43,805 bases of DNA from positions 1 to 43,805 of the forward strand of contig JBBDIU010000027.1 of the NCBI GenBank assembly GCA_040880205.1. Reading direction: 5' to 3'. This document shows, one piece after another, positions 24,083 through 32,786 of this stretch. Source of the DNA: WACF01 sp040880205. GTDB taxonomy: Bacteria > Pseudomonadota > Gammaproteobacteria > Pseudomonadales > Cellvibrionaceae. The position numbers and the translations under genes are program-made. The notes under the pieces are model-generated. The model searched no databases. It was not told the DNA's origin and saw only the letters and a list, made by a program, of their open reading frames with translations. The number at the start of each line of letters is the position of its first letter. The stretch's first letter is position 1.

Positions 24083-26722
24083 TTAAGCGTGCTTATCGCG
24101 GTCGGCTTCACCGGTGAGAGAGTCCAGCAGGGTATAAACCTGCTGCACTTCAATGGGTTTGAGCAGGTGATACTCAAAGCCGGCGGCGTGCGCTTTTTCT
24201 ATGTCCTGGGATTGACCGTAACCGCTGACAACCACTAAAGTCAAGTCTTGGGGGTCGAACTCGCGACGCAGCCGCTGGGCAAGTTCCAAGCCGTCCATGT
24301 CGGGCATGACCAAGTCCAGAAAGGCCACACTGGGGCGATTCTGCTTGGCCATTACCAAGCCTTGTTCACCGTCGTAGGCCACGTATACCTCGTGCCCAGC
24401 GGCCTCCAACAGGCGCGCAAAGGAGTTGGCAATATCGGCAATATCATCCACGACCAATATCCGCCGGGGGTGGGTAGTCGCGGAAACCCGCAAGACTGGC
24501 GGCGCCGCGTCGGCAGCCGATTCCGCCTGCCGCTTGTGCAAGGGCCAACGGACCACGAATTCACTACCTTGATCCTCCCCATCGCTATGGACAACGATAT
24601 CCCCGCCATGCAACTCCACCAGGCTCTTCACCAAACTCAAACCCAAACCCAGGCCGTGCAACGCCAGATTGTTGTCCACCTGGGTAAACGGGTGGAATAA
24701 GCTGCCGATGGACTCGGGCGGAATGCCAATGCCGTTATCCTTTATCGAGATCACGGCTTCCCGCGCTAGTTTGCCAATTGACACCTGAATGCTTCCGCCG
24801 GGCTGGGTAAATTTAATGGCGTTGGTTAGCAGATTGTCCAGCACTTGAAAAAGCCTCGCCGCGTCGGCATCCAGATAGACAGGCGATTCGCTTTTGTCGA
24901 TAGAAAACCCAAGCTTCCGACCAACCAGCGTGGAACGGTGCGCGGCGAGCACCTCATCCAAACAGCGCGGCAGGGAAACCCGCTCTCGTCTCAGCACTAC
25001 CTTGCCGTTGTTGATCCGGGTGATATCGAGCAAATCGTTGACCAAGTGAGTCATGTGGCGACTTTGTCGCTCCAGCAAGGCGAGTGCTTCGCTGACTCGC
25101 GAATTCATCGCGAAGGCATGCTCTTCCGCGACCAAGGTCTGAATTGAATTGCGCATGACCGTTAGGGGATTGCGCAACTCGTGGCCCAGCAGCCCGAGAA
25201 ACTGGTTCTTCTGACGATCGTTGGCGAGCAACTGTTCCGACTGCGCACGCAAACGTGTCTCACTCTGTCGCAGCTGCTTTTCGGTCTTCAACCATTCGCA
25301 AAGATCGGCAGTTTCCCGGGTCAACAGATCCAGGGCATATTCCTCGTAAGCGGACAGCTTGCGCGGCTCGTGATAGTAGGTCGAGAAAACGCCCAGCAAC
25401 TTGCCCTCGCGGCCGATCAGCGGCGTGGACTGGACCGCCCTAAACGCACCGCTCGCGGTACTTTTGGAGTGAGGTTTATAGCTCTCGTCCGCGCTGACAT
25501 TTTCGACAACCACGCGCCGGCGATGACGTAACGCACGGCTACACGCAGTATTGTCTCCGGCTTTTACAACTTTCAAGGCGCACAAAACATCGGCGTCAAT
25601 TCCTTGATGCGCAACCAGTTCAAGCTCACCGTCGCCGTTAATGATCTGAAGGCTGCCCATATCAGTTTTCAGCAATTGGGCGCCCGCATGCAAGACATGA
25701 TTGAACACTTCCTGCATGTTGTCCGATTGAAGAACCGCGGAAGCCATCTCCTGCAGGCGCCGCCGGACTTCCACTTCACCGACCAGCGAATTCTCCCGAA
25801 AACGCAGCGAATCCACTTGGCGATCGGAAGTAATGTCGTGAACCGCCAAGAGAATAAGCTGTTCCTCATCCAGTCGCTGAAAGTTGAGCAACAATGTGCG
25901 CTTGCCGATAACCGCAAAATCGTGATTTAACTCAAAGCCCTCGAAGCGCTCGTTGTTTGGCAGTACACGTTCAAGGAGTTCGCGAAACTTTGGACAATCC
26001 CATTGTCCGTCGCCAATGACAAAAATCGACTTGCCCACAACGGCCTTCTCCCGGTGTTGAAAGATACGATAGAAGGCGGGATTAGCCGACTGAATTCTCA
26101 GATCGGCGGTCAATACAATTATCGGTTCTTGCAGGGTTTCCAGAATTTTTTCCGCATAACGGCGCGCCCTCTCCGTCGATAGCTCGGCTTCCTTGCGCTG
26201 GGTCACGTCGATAAAATCAAGTACGACGCCATTGGCCGCGTCCGTTCCAACGAGATCGGGGCGCAAAGCCACCAGGTACCAACGACCGTTGGCAGCCAGC
26301 ACTTCAATTTTCAGTGTCGTCACCTGCTCTAGCACTTCTTTCGTATGACGTTCTAGGTCATGGCAGTTAAGTTTCTCCGCCAGGATTGCTACCGGCTGTC
26401 CTTGGTCGCTTTCGCTAATGTCGAACAGCTGCTTGCAGCTAGAGGTGAAGTAACGCAGCTTCAACGCCCCATCCAACAAAATCTGGGCGGACTCGGTCGC
26501 ACTTACCACCTCTTCTAGTTCTTTGTAGGTGTGGGTCAATTTTTCCAGGTTTTTCCTGAGTTTGGCATTAACGGTGTCGAGTGTATCTGTCTCAACCTCG
26601 CCATTATTTGCGACTTTGGACCGCTGTTCGCCTGCGGGACGACAGTGCCCGCCTGTCGCCGTGATTGGTGGTTTGGGAATCGGCGTATCGCTCCCTGAAC
26701 TTCGCACGGAAGGGCCTGACAT
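24083..26722 (-). CDS. Hybrid sensor histidine kinase (PAS-PAS-GAF-HisKA-HATPase-REC)
   Basis: The soluble 879-residue kinase starts at ATG 26722, chosen because AGGAGAG lies about 10 bp upstream. A disordered N-terminus and a coiled coil (about 45-78) lead into PAS 1 (about 79-180) and PAS 2 (about 190-305), a GAF domain (about 325-480), HisKA with GHELRNPL (His514), HATPase (NLLTNAIKF, DNGIGIPPE, GLGLGLSLVK) and a C-terminal receiver (VVDD, DLVMPDMDG, LLKP). PAS 1 (ILLDGALKLRYFTSSCKQLF) resembles the PAS seen downstream of CheB/CheR domains in fusion kinases, but no CheB or CheR is present here. The partner regulator is unknown. Confidence 0.92.
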   Translation of the reverse strand: MSGPSVRSSGSDTPIPKPPITATGGHCRPAGEQRSKVANNGEVETDTLDTVNAKLRKNLEKLTHTYKELEEVVSATESAQILLDGALKLRYFTSSCKQLFDISESDQGQPVAILAEKLNCHDLERHTKEVLEQVTTLKIEVLAANGRWYLVALRPDLVGTDAANGVVLDFIDVTQRKEAELSTERARRYAEKILETLQEPIIVLTADLRIQSANPAFYRIFQHREKAVVGKSIFVIGDGQWDCPKFRELLERVLPNNERFEGFELNHDFAVIGKRTLLLNFQRLDEEQLILLAVHDITSDRQVDSLRFRENSLVGEVEVRRRLQEMASAVLQSDNMQEVFNHVLHAGAQLLKTDMGSLQIINGDGELELVAHQGIDADVLCALKVVKAGDNTACSRALRHRRRVVVENVSADESYKPHSKSTASGAFRAVQSTPLIGREGKLLGVFSTYYHEPRKLSAYEEYALDLLTRETADLCEWLKTEKQLRQSETRLRAQSEQLLANDRQKNQFLGLLGHELRNPLTVMRNSIQTLVAEEHAFAMNSRVSEALALLERQSRHMTHLVNDLLDITRINNGKVVLRRERVSLPRCLDEVLAAHRSTLVGRKLGFSIDKSESPVYLDADAARLFQVLDNLLTNAIKFTQPGGSIQVSIGKLAREAVISIKDNGIGIPPESIGSLFHPFTQVDNNLALHGLGLGLSLVKSLVELHGGDIVVHSDGEDQGSEFVVRWPLHKRQAESAADAAPPVLRVSATTHPRRILVVDDIADIANSFARLLEAAGHEVYVAYDGEQGLVMAKQNRPSVAFLDLVMPDMDGLELAQRLRREFDPQDLTLVVVSGYGQSQDIEKAHAAGFEYHLLKPIEVQQVYTLLDSLTGEADRDKHA

Positions 26723-27403
26723 GATGGTTCTTCTCTCCTGTTCTACTTTGGAGTCTGACTTCAGGATATTCAACTAATCCACAAACACAAAAATAGTATT
26801 GTGAGGCAAATGCGGCCACCTTCGCACATACGTCGTCGGAAATTCGTTTGAGGTAATTAGCAATCGAAGGAAATGCCTGTCGCTCCAATCCGCATGAAAT
26901 AATTTATGCCATGCGCGCCGCTGCAGTTGTTGTCGTTGTGAAGGGAACTAGCTTGCCTTTTATAGTATTTTTTTTCAATAGTTTTATTGCCGCCAGCTCA
27001 TAAGTTTATCTGTTAGCTTTCTAAGATTAATGAATTATTATGAGTTGTTGTCGATTTTTCAATGTAGATCTTTAGAGCCTAGTTGAGGGCCGACTTTGTC
27101 CAAGCTTGGAAAACTTTTTTAGCAACTCATTCTAAAGGTAAGTCCATAGTTTAAGGGTGAACGGTTCCAGCCTACACGACAACGATTTTCGATAGCTGGC
27201 CTACGCGCGGGAAACGGTATACCTCACAATGTCTGACACGGAAGGTTGGACTAACACACAGGTTTATTATGCACGTTGCTTGTACGTGTCGTGCCACACC
27301 CAGACGTTTCGCGCGACAATCAATCGCACATCACACTGCATAGCGTAATACACATACTGGATCATGAAGTTTTTATTGCGTTGGTAACGGCTTTTCTTGG
27401 AGA
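26723..27403. other. Gene-free AT-rich intergenic stretch
   Basis: The 681 bp between the kinase start and the end of the FAH-family gene hold no credible coding frame. Composition is clearly richer in A+T than the flanking genes, especially 26950-27060. A perfect palindrome TCCAAGCTTGGA lies at about 27100, followed by a T tract, but it has no loop. Promoters for the kinase are expected here; I could not place one. Confidence 0.6.
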
Positions 27404-28090
27404 TTAGGTAATGCGATTCGTTAATGTACCCAGGCCCTCGATATAACCTTTCATTACGTCGCCAGGTTTGACGGCGGATACACCAGCCGGTGTCCCGGTA
27501 AAAATAAGATCACCCGGTTTTAAACAGAACAAGGTTGATAGTTCGGCAATCACTTCCGGTGCACTCCAAATCAGATCGTCGATGTCCGCGCGCTGCCGGC
27601 ATTCGCCATTTACTTCGAGTCGTATTTCGCCGCGGCGAATGTGACCCACTGCCGACACCGGATAAATGGCTGAGACTGGAGCGGAAGCGTCGAAGCCCTT
27701 GGCGCTATCCCAGGGCTGGCCCTTCTCGCGGGCCGCGGCTTGCAAGTCGCGTCGGGTTAGATCGTTGCCAATAGCGTATCCGTACACGTGATCTTCGGCT
27801 GCTTCGGCGGCAATGTTGAACCCGCCCTTGCCAATGGCAACCACCAATTCAATTTCGTGATGGAGACTCCGACAACGGGGCGGATAGGCAATACTCGCGC
27901 TGTCGGCAACCACCGCGTCGGCCGGCTTGGTAAAGAAGAAAGGCGGATCCCGATCGGGATCCTGTCCCATCTCACGAGCGTGGGCCCGATAGTTTCTCCC
28001 CACGCAGTAGATACGATGCACCGGAAACCCGGCGTCGCAGTTGTTAACCGCAACCTCGGGTCGTGCCACCGCCTCGATCACATAGCCCAT
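27404..28090 (-). CDS. Fumarylacetoacetate hydrolase (FAH) family protein
   Basis: This 228-residue single-domain FAH protein has the family motifs IYCVGRNYRAHAREMG, then PPFFFTKPADAVV, YPPRCRSLHHEIELVVAIGKGG (metal-binding Glu pair), YGYAIGNDLTRRDLQ and IFTGTPAGV. The subgroup matches fumarylpyruvate/acylpyruvate hydrolases that cut C-C bonds in diketo acids during aromatic ring degradation, or broader oxaloacetate-type activity. The substrate cannot be decided. It follows a MarR regulator gene by 74 bp on the same strand, with a heptamer repeat in the gap, so the regulator may control it. Confidence 0.9.
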   Translation of the reverse strand: MGYVIEAVARPEVAVNNCDAGFPVHRIYCVGRNYRAHAREMGQDPDRDPPFFFTKPADAVVADSASIAYPPRCRSLHHEIELVVAIGKGGFNIAAEAAEDHVYGYAIGNDLTRRDLQAAAREKGQPWDSAKGFDASAPVSAIYPVSAVGHIRRGEIRLEVNGECRQRADIDDLIWSAPEVIAELSTLFCLKPGDLIFTGTPAGVSAVKPGDVMKGYIEGLGTLTNRIT

Positions 28091-28100
28091 TGTCTAATGT

Positions 28101-28157
28101 CTCTTCGATTCTCGATGTCCCATTCTCCACGCCCCCCCACTTCCCACTTCCCACTCG
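28101..28157 (-). repeat. Heptanucleotide (7-bp period) repeat array, GAAGTGG/TGGAGAA type
   Basis: On the minus strand the units read GAGTGG, GAAGTGG, GAAGTGG, then a G tract, followed by TGGAGAA, TGGGACA, TCGAGAA and TCGAAGA, keeping a 7-bp step. The array begins about 7 bp after the TAG stop of the MarR gene and ends about 10 bp before the FAH-family start codon. Confidence 0.72.
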
Positions 28158-28164
28158 CCAGCCC

Positions 28165-28650
28165 CTAATCGGCAAGCTTGTCGAGCAAGCGCAGCAAGGT
28201 TGTTTTTTCGTCCTTGCTCCAGGACGCCGTGAGCTCTGCTTCGTGGGTGAGTGCGACAGGAATAATAGCATTGACAAAGCTTTCCCCGACGGGAGACAGA
28301 TGCAGGGCGTGGGCACGCCGGTCCGACATGTGCTTACGGCGGTCCACCCATCGGTTTTGCTCAAAACGGTCAATAATTTCTCCAAGGGTGGAACGCTCGA
28401 TACCATTGGCTCTAGCCAAGGCCGTCTGGCTGATACCGGGGTTGTTTTTTATCTTGACCAGCAAGGACAACTGGCCGGGGGTCACATTCGTATGCTCCAG
28501 ACGCTTGGCAAAGTTGTGCTGGACGCGCAATTGCGCTCGGCGCAGTTGGTAGCCGATCATATCCTTGAGTATTCCAAGCTGAAGTTCGCCAGGGTCGTCG
28601 GCGTGGTGATCGGAGTCTAGATCAAGCAGTCCGCTATTGGGTATGGGCAT
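28165..28650 (-). CDS. MarR-family transcriptional regulator
   Basis: From ATG 28650 the protein has 161 residues: a winged-helix domain of MarR type with VTPGQLSLLVKIKNNPGISQ, then ALARANGIERSTLGEIIDRFEQNRWV (recognition helix) and the wing DRRKHMSDRRAHALHLSPVG. Such dimers bind palindromes and often respond to aromatic acids. ATG 28650 is preferred over ATG 28665 because GGAA lies about 9 bp upstream, but either is possible. It precedes the FAH-family gene, suggesting control of a small aromatic- or keto-acid catabolic unit. Confidence 0.88.
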   Translation of the reverse strand: MPIPNSGLLDLDSDHHADDPGELQLGILKDMIGYQLRRAQLRVQHNFAKRLEHTNVTPGQLSLLVKIKNNPGISQTALARANGIERSTLGEIIDRFEQNRWVDRRKHMSDRRAHALHLSPVGESFVNAIIPVALTHEAELTASWSKDEKTTLLRLLDKLAD

Positions 28651-28734
28651 CGGCAGCACTTCCATTTTTATAGTTGTTGGAATGCGTATAGCCCTTGAAG
28701 GCACCGGAACCGGCGCACAAGGGATGTGATGATA

Positions 28735-28908
28735 TTAGCCCGGCAATTAAGATTGTCGGGTTAATAGCGCGGTACAGGGATGTACCGCCGCTGGCCATAG
28801 GCCAGCGCGAGCCCTTGGAATATCAGCAAGTTCGCGTACTTGCGCCAATATTTCAAGGGCGACAATCAAATAGATCAGGGACGATCTATTTGATTGTCAG
28901 GTTAATAG
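28735..28908. repeat. Five-hairpin intergenic repeat element (copy 2)
   Basis: Five stem-loops follow one another with almost no spacing. H1 (28735-28766) pairs ATTAGCCCGGCAAT with ATTGTCGGGTTAAT, with wobbles. H2 is GCGGTACA-GGGA-TGTACCGC (28769-28788). H3 is CGCTGGCC-ATA-GGCCAGCG (28789-28807). H4 is an outer stem 28811-28823/28848-28860 with an inner hairpin GCAAGT/ACTTGC (28826-28843). H5 is a perfect 16-bp stem (28861-28876/28883-28898) with loop AGGGAC. H1 and H5 both end with ATTGTC-R-GGTTAATAG. The right end matches bases 1-55. It lies in the gap between metH and the MarR gene. Confidence 0.85.
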
Positions 28909-28974
28909 TACCGCAAGTGAGAGCGAGATTCATCCGCCCCCCGGCTGAGCCGTGATTCGGCGGTCCGCCGGGCG

Positions 28975-31623
28975 TTATTCGGAATTCAGGTTAGGGGCGA
29001 GCCAGCGCTCGGCGGTTGTCAGATCCCAGCCTTTGCGTTTTGCGTAGTCCTCAAGCTGATCGCGGCTGATTTTACCGAGGCCAAAGTATTGCGCATCGGG
29101 GTGTGAGAAATACATGCCGGAGACGGATGCGCCCGGCCACATGGCAAAGCTCTCGGTCAGCTTCATGCCTGTGTTGTCCCGGGCATTCAGGAGGTCAAAA
29201 AGAGTCCCCTTTTCCGTGTGGTCCGGCTGGGAGGGGTAGCCGGGGGCGGGCCGAATACCCCGGTATTTTTCCGCGATCAGGTCAGTGTTGCTTAATTCCT
29301 CGGCCGGCACATAGCCCCACAATTCCTTGCGCACCTGCTGGTGCAGGTATTCGGCAAAGGCTTCCGCCAGGCGATCAGCCAGGGCCTTGACCATGATCTT
29401 GCTGTAGTCGTCCTGCTTGCTATCGAAATAAGCCGCCTTGTCCTCCTCACCAAAACCCGTGGTAACCGCAAAGCCACCAAGGTAATCCGGCAGTCCACTA
29501 TCGAGTGGCGCCACAAAGTCGGACAGCGCCAAATTAGCTTTCCCCGCCGGACGGCGGGTTTGCTGGCGCAGTGTATAAAAGGTGGCAGTCACCTCATTGC
29601 GCTTTTCATCGCGAAAAATAACAATATCGTCGCCTTGGGCATTGGCGGGCCATAGACCGACAACGCCTCTCGCCGTTAGCCATTTTTCCGCCACCAATTG
29701 CTTCAACATGGCTTGCGCATCGGAAAACAGAGATTTTGCTGTCTCGCCTTTTTGTCGGTCATCAAATATGCGCGGATACTTGCCCGCGATTCCCCAGGTG
29801 GCAAAAAAGGGTGTCCAGTCGATTAACTCAGCCAACAGATCCAGATCAACGCCATCAAATACCTGCACGCCCAATTGCTTGGGTACCGGCGGCGTATAAC
29901 GGGTCCAATTGAAATCCGGTCCATTGGCACGGGCGTCAGCCAACGACAAATTGTTGCGCTGCCCTTGGCCTCGAGCGTGATTATCGGCGAGTTCGCGATA
30001 GCGGATGTTGATTTCCTGTTTGTAGGCCTCGACGTCATCCGACAACAGTTTGGATACCACGCCGACCGCGCGGCTCGCGTCGCGTACATAAATGGCCTGG
30101 CTGTTGTTATAGTTGGGACTGATTTTTACCGCTGTGTGAATCTGACTGGTGGTGGCACCGCCAATCAGGAGCGGAATCCTGAAATTCAAACGTTGCATTT
30201 CCTTCGCCACGTGCACCATTTCGTCGAGGCTGGGGGTGATCAGCCCGGAAAGACCGATAATATCGGCATTTTCCTGCTGCGCGGTTTCCAATATTTTTTG
30301 CGCAGGCACCATGACACCCAAATCGATGACCTGATAGTTGTTGCACTGCAACACCACGCCGACAATGTTCTTGCCAATGTCGTGCACATCCCCTTTCACA
30401 GTGGCCATTATTACCTTGCCAGCGGCCGGAGCATCGGCCAGACCCATTTCCTTTTTTTCCTGCTCCATGTAGGGCATTAAATGCGCTACGGCCTTTTTCA
30501 TTACCCGGGCGGATTTAACCACCTGAGGCAAAAACATTTTGCCTTCACCGAACAGGTCGCCGACAACGTTCATACCCTCCATCAACGGCCCTTCGATCAC
30601 GTGCAGGGGTCGTTTGACTTGCAGTCGCGCCTCTTCGGTATCTTCGACCACGTACTGATCCACGCCGTGCACCAGTGCGTGGGTAATCCGCTCTTGCACC
30701 GGCAATTCGCGCCAGGACAGGTCCTGCTCTTTTTTGGTGCCACCCTGGCTGCGGTAGGCTTCCGCCGCTTCGAGTAAACGGTCGGTGGCATCGTCGCGAC
30801 GGTTGAGAATTACATCTTCCGCCAGCTCGCGCAAATTCGCTTCGATATCGTCATACACCAGCAGTGCGCCAGCGTTGACAATGCCCATGTCCATACCCGC
30901 TTTAATCGCGTGATAGAGAAATACCGAATGCATGGCCTCGCGCACGTAGTTATTGCCGCGAAATGAAAAGGACAGGTTGGATACACCGCCTGACACATGG
31001 ACGTGGGGCAGATTTTTCTTGATCCGACCGGTGGCATTGATAAAGTCCATGGCATAGTTATTGTGCTCTGGAATGCCTGTGGCCACCGCAAATACGTTGG
31101 GATCGAAAATAATATCTTCCGGCGGAAAACCGAGCTTCTCGGTAAGCAAATGGTACGCGCGCTCACAAATTTCCACTTTGCGGTCTTCGGTGTCGGCCTG
31201 GCCGGTTTCATCGAATGCCATGACCACTGCGGCGGCACCGTAGTGGCGGATAGTGGCTGCCTGGGCCAAAAAGGATTTTTCCCCTTCCTTCAGCGAAATC
31301 GAATTCACAATGGCCTTGCCTTGCACACACTTGAGCCCCGCTTCGATCACATGCCATTTGGAGGAGTCGATCATGACGGGCACCCGGGAGATATCGGGCT
31401 CGGCCGCTAGCAGATTAAGGAACGTGACCATGGCCTTTTCGCTATCGAGCATCCCTTCGTCCATGTTGATGTCGATAATCTGTGCGCCACTTTCCACTTG
31501 CTGCCGCGCAACTTCCACGGCCGTATTGTAATCGTCGGCCTCGATAAGTTTACGGAAGCGAGCGGACCCAGTGACGTTGGTTCGCTCTCCTACATTGATA
31601 AATAATTGCGCGGCATTGGACAT
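28975..31623 (-). CDS. metH: Methionine synthase, pterin/cobalamin/activation part (split MetH)
   Basis: This 882-residue protein has everything of MetH except the homocysteine-binding module. Domains in order are pterin-binding (about 1-270; FINVGERTNVTGS, DINMDEGMLD), B12 cap and B12-binding (about 310-560; DVHDIGKN with the cobalt ligand His414), and the SAM activation domain (about 590-882; WTPFFATWG, RPAPGYPSQPDH). It transfers methyl from methyl-tetrahydrofolate through cobalamin to homocysteine. E. coli MetH is one chain of about 1227 residues; here the chain is divided just after the first module. It is downstream of the homocysteine-binding gene, with a repeat hairpin between them. 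Confidence 0.96.
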   Translation of the reverse strand: MSNAAQLFINVGERTNVTGSARFRKLIEADDYNTAVEVARQQVESGAQIIDINMDEGMLDSEKAMVTFLNLLAAEPDISRVPVMIDSSKWHVIEAGLKCVQGKAIVNSISLKEGEKSFLAQAATIRHYGAAAVVMAFDETGQADTEDRKVEICERAYHLLTEKLGFPPEDIIFDPNVFAVATGIPEHNNYAMDFINATGRIKKNLPHVHVSGGVSNLSFSFRGNNYVREAMHSVFLYHAIKAGMDMGIVNAGALLVYDDIEANLRELAEDVILNRRDDATDRLLEAAEAYRSQGGTKKEQDLSWRELPVQERITHALVHGVDQYVVEDTEEARLQVKRPLHVIEGPLMEGMNVVGDLFGEGKMFLPQVVKSARVMKKAVAHLMPYMEQEKKEMGLADAPAAGKVIMATVKGDVHDIGKNIVGVVLQCNNYQVIDLGVMVPAQKILETAQQENADIIGLSGLITPSLDEMVHVAKEMQRLNFRIPLLIGGATTSQIHTAVKISPNYNNSQAIYVRDASRAVGVVSKLLSDDVEAYKQEINIRYRELADNHARGQGQRNNLSLADARANGPDFNWTRYTPPVPKQLGVQVFDGVDLDLLAELIDWTPFFATWGIAGKYPRIFDDRQKGETAKSLFSDAQAMLKQLVAEKWLTARGVVGLWPANAQGDDIVIFRDEKRNEVTATFYTLRQQTRRPAGKANLALSDFVAPLDSGLPDYLGGFAVTTGFGEEDKAAYFDSKQDDYSKIMVKALADRLAEAFAEYLHQQVRKELWGYVPAEELSNTDLIAEKYRGIRPAPGYPSQPDHTEKGTLFDLLNARDNTGMKLTESFAMWPGASVSGMYFSHPDAQYFGLGKISRDQLEDYAKRKGWDLTTAERWLAPNLNSE

Positions 31624-31643
31624 ATTGGAAAAGTCTCAGTTAC

Positions 31644-31729
31644 TGTGAGATGTGAGACGTGAGATGAAAGAGCCAACCACAGTGCCAGTCGATCGCTTTC
31701 ATCTCACATCTCACATCTCACGTCTCACC
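31644..31729. repeat. Inverted heptamer array forming a hairpin between the two metH genes
   Basis: The left arm (31644-31670) is TGTGAGA, TGTGAGA, CGTGAGA, TGAAAG. The right arm (31696-31729) is CTTTCA, TCTCACA, TCTCACA, TCTCACG, TCTCACC, its near-perfect complement. The 25-bp loop is unrelated. The right arm supplies the TGA stop codon (31725-31727) of the upstream metH gene. The left arm ends 20 bp before the downstream metH start. Confidence 0.85.
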
Positions 31730-32786
31730 CAAACACAAACGGCTCGAGACCCGACAAGCGTGTTTTCACCGGGACTTGGGGAATTTTACGGGGCGCAAAG
31801 GGTGCGACCGCCTTGGCGATGGCGGCGATATGGTCGGGCGTGGAGCCACAACAGCCACCTACCATGTTAATCAGGCCATCCCGCGCCCATTCCTCCAGCT
31901 TGTCCGCCATTTCTTCGGCAGTCTGATCGTATTCGCCCATTTCGTTGGGCAGGCCGGCATTGGGATAAACGCTGATGTAACTGTCAGCCACGGCCGTGAT
32001 GTCCTGAATCGCCGGGCGCAATTGATCGGCACCGAATGAACAATTAAAGCCGATCGAAAACGGCTGAAGGTGTCGCACGGAATACCAAAACGCCTCTGGC
32101 GTCTGTCCCGATAGATTTCGTCCGGAAAAGTCGGTAATGGTGCCGGATATCATCAGTGGCAAGTCGAGATTTAACTCTCGAAACACTTGTTTGGCGGCGA
32201 AACCCGCCGCCTTGGCATTGAGTGTATCGAAAATGGTTTCGATCAGGATAATGTCCGCACCACCTTCGATTAGCCCGCGAGCCTGTTCGGCATAGGCTTC
32301 CACCAGTTGGTCAAAGGTAATAGCGCGAAAGCCCGGATTGTTGACGTCCGGGGATATGGATGCCGTGCGATTGGTGGGACCGATGGCACCCGCCACCAAG
32401 CGTGGCTTGTCAGGTGTTTTCGCGGTCCACTGATCGGCGATGTCGCGCGCTATGCGGGCGCCCTGAACATTTAACTCATGGACCAGGTCCTGCATGTCGT
32501 AGTCGGCCATGGCGACGGAGGTGCTGCTGAAGGTATCGGTTTCGATAATATCGGCACCAGCGGCCAGGTAGGCGTTGTTGATGTCGGTAATGACATCCGG
32601 GCGGGTCAGCACTAGCAAATCATTATTGCCCTTGAGATCCGAATGCCAATCGGCAAAACGTTCGCCCCGATAGTCTGCTTCCGACAGGCCGTAACTCTGA
32701 ACCATGGTGCCCCTGCCGCCATCGAGGACCACGATGCGTTCCTTCAGCGCATTCTTGAGCGCGGCGATCCGTTTTTCCCTACTCAT
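31725..32786 (-). CDS. metH: Methionine synthase, homocysteine-binding part (split MetH)
   Basis: The 353-residue protein corresponds to the first module of MetH, a (beta/alpha)8 barrel that binds homocysteine through zinc. It opens with IVVLDGGRGTMVQSYGL. Zinc ligands are visible: Cys in GFNCSFGADQLRP (about 249) and the pair GGCC at 312-313, close to Cys247, Cys310 and Cys311 in E. coli. It ends where the pterin domain would begin in fused MetH. The start overlaps metF by 8 bp. In trans assembly with the downstream cobalamin part should restore full activity. Split forms are known in several gammaproteobacterial groups. Confidence 0.95.
   Translation of the reverse strand: MSREKRIAALKNALKERIVVLDGGRGTMVQSYGLSEADYRGERFADWHSDLKGNNDLLVLTRPDVITDINNAYLAAGADIIETDTFSSTSVAMADYDMQDLVHELNVQGARIARDIADQWTAKTPDKPRLVAGAIGPTNRTASISPDVNNPGFRAITFDQLVEAYAEQARGLIEGGADIILIETIFDTLNAKAAGFAAKQVFRELNLDLPLMISGTITDFSGRNLSGQTPEAFWYSVRHLQPFSIGFNCSFGADQLRPAIQDITAVADSYISVYPNAGLPNEMGEYDQTAEEMADKLEEWARDGLINMVGGCCGSTPDHIAAIAKAVAPFAPRKIPQVPVKTRLSGLEPFVFG

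Noticed and set aside
26604..26888. 94-codon minus-strand frame upstream of the hybrid kinase
   Set aside because: It overlaps the kinase 5' end in another frame and lacks a ribosome binding site or domain.
27090..27122. Intrinsic terminator at TCCAAGCTTGGA followed by a T tract
   Set aside because: The palindrome has no loop and only moderate GC content, and no plus-strand gene ends upstream of it.
31644..31729. CRISPR-like array between the metH genes
   Set aside because: Units are 7 bp, direct and without spacers; no cas genes are near.
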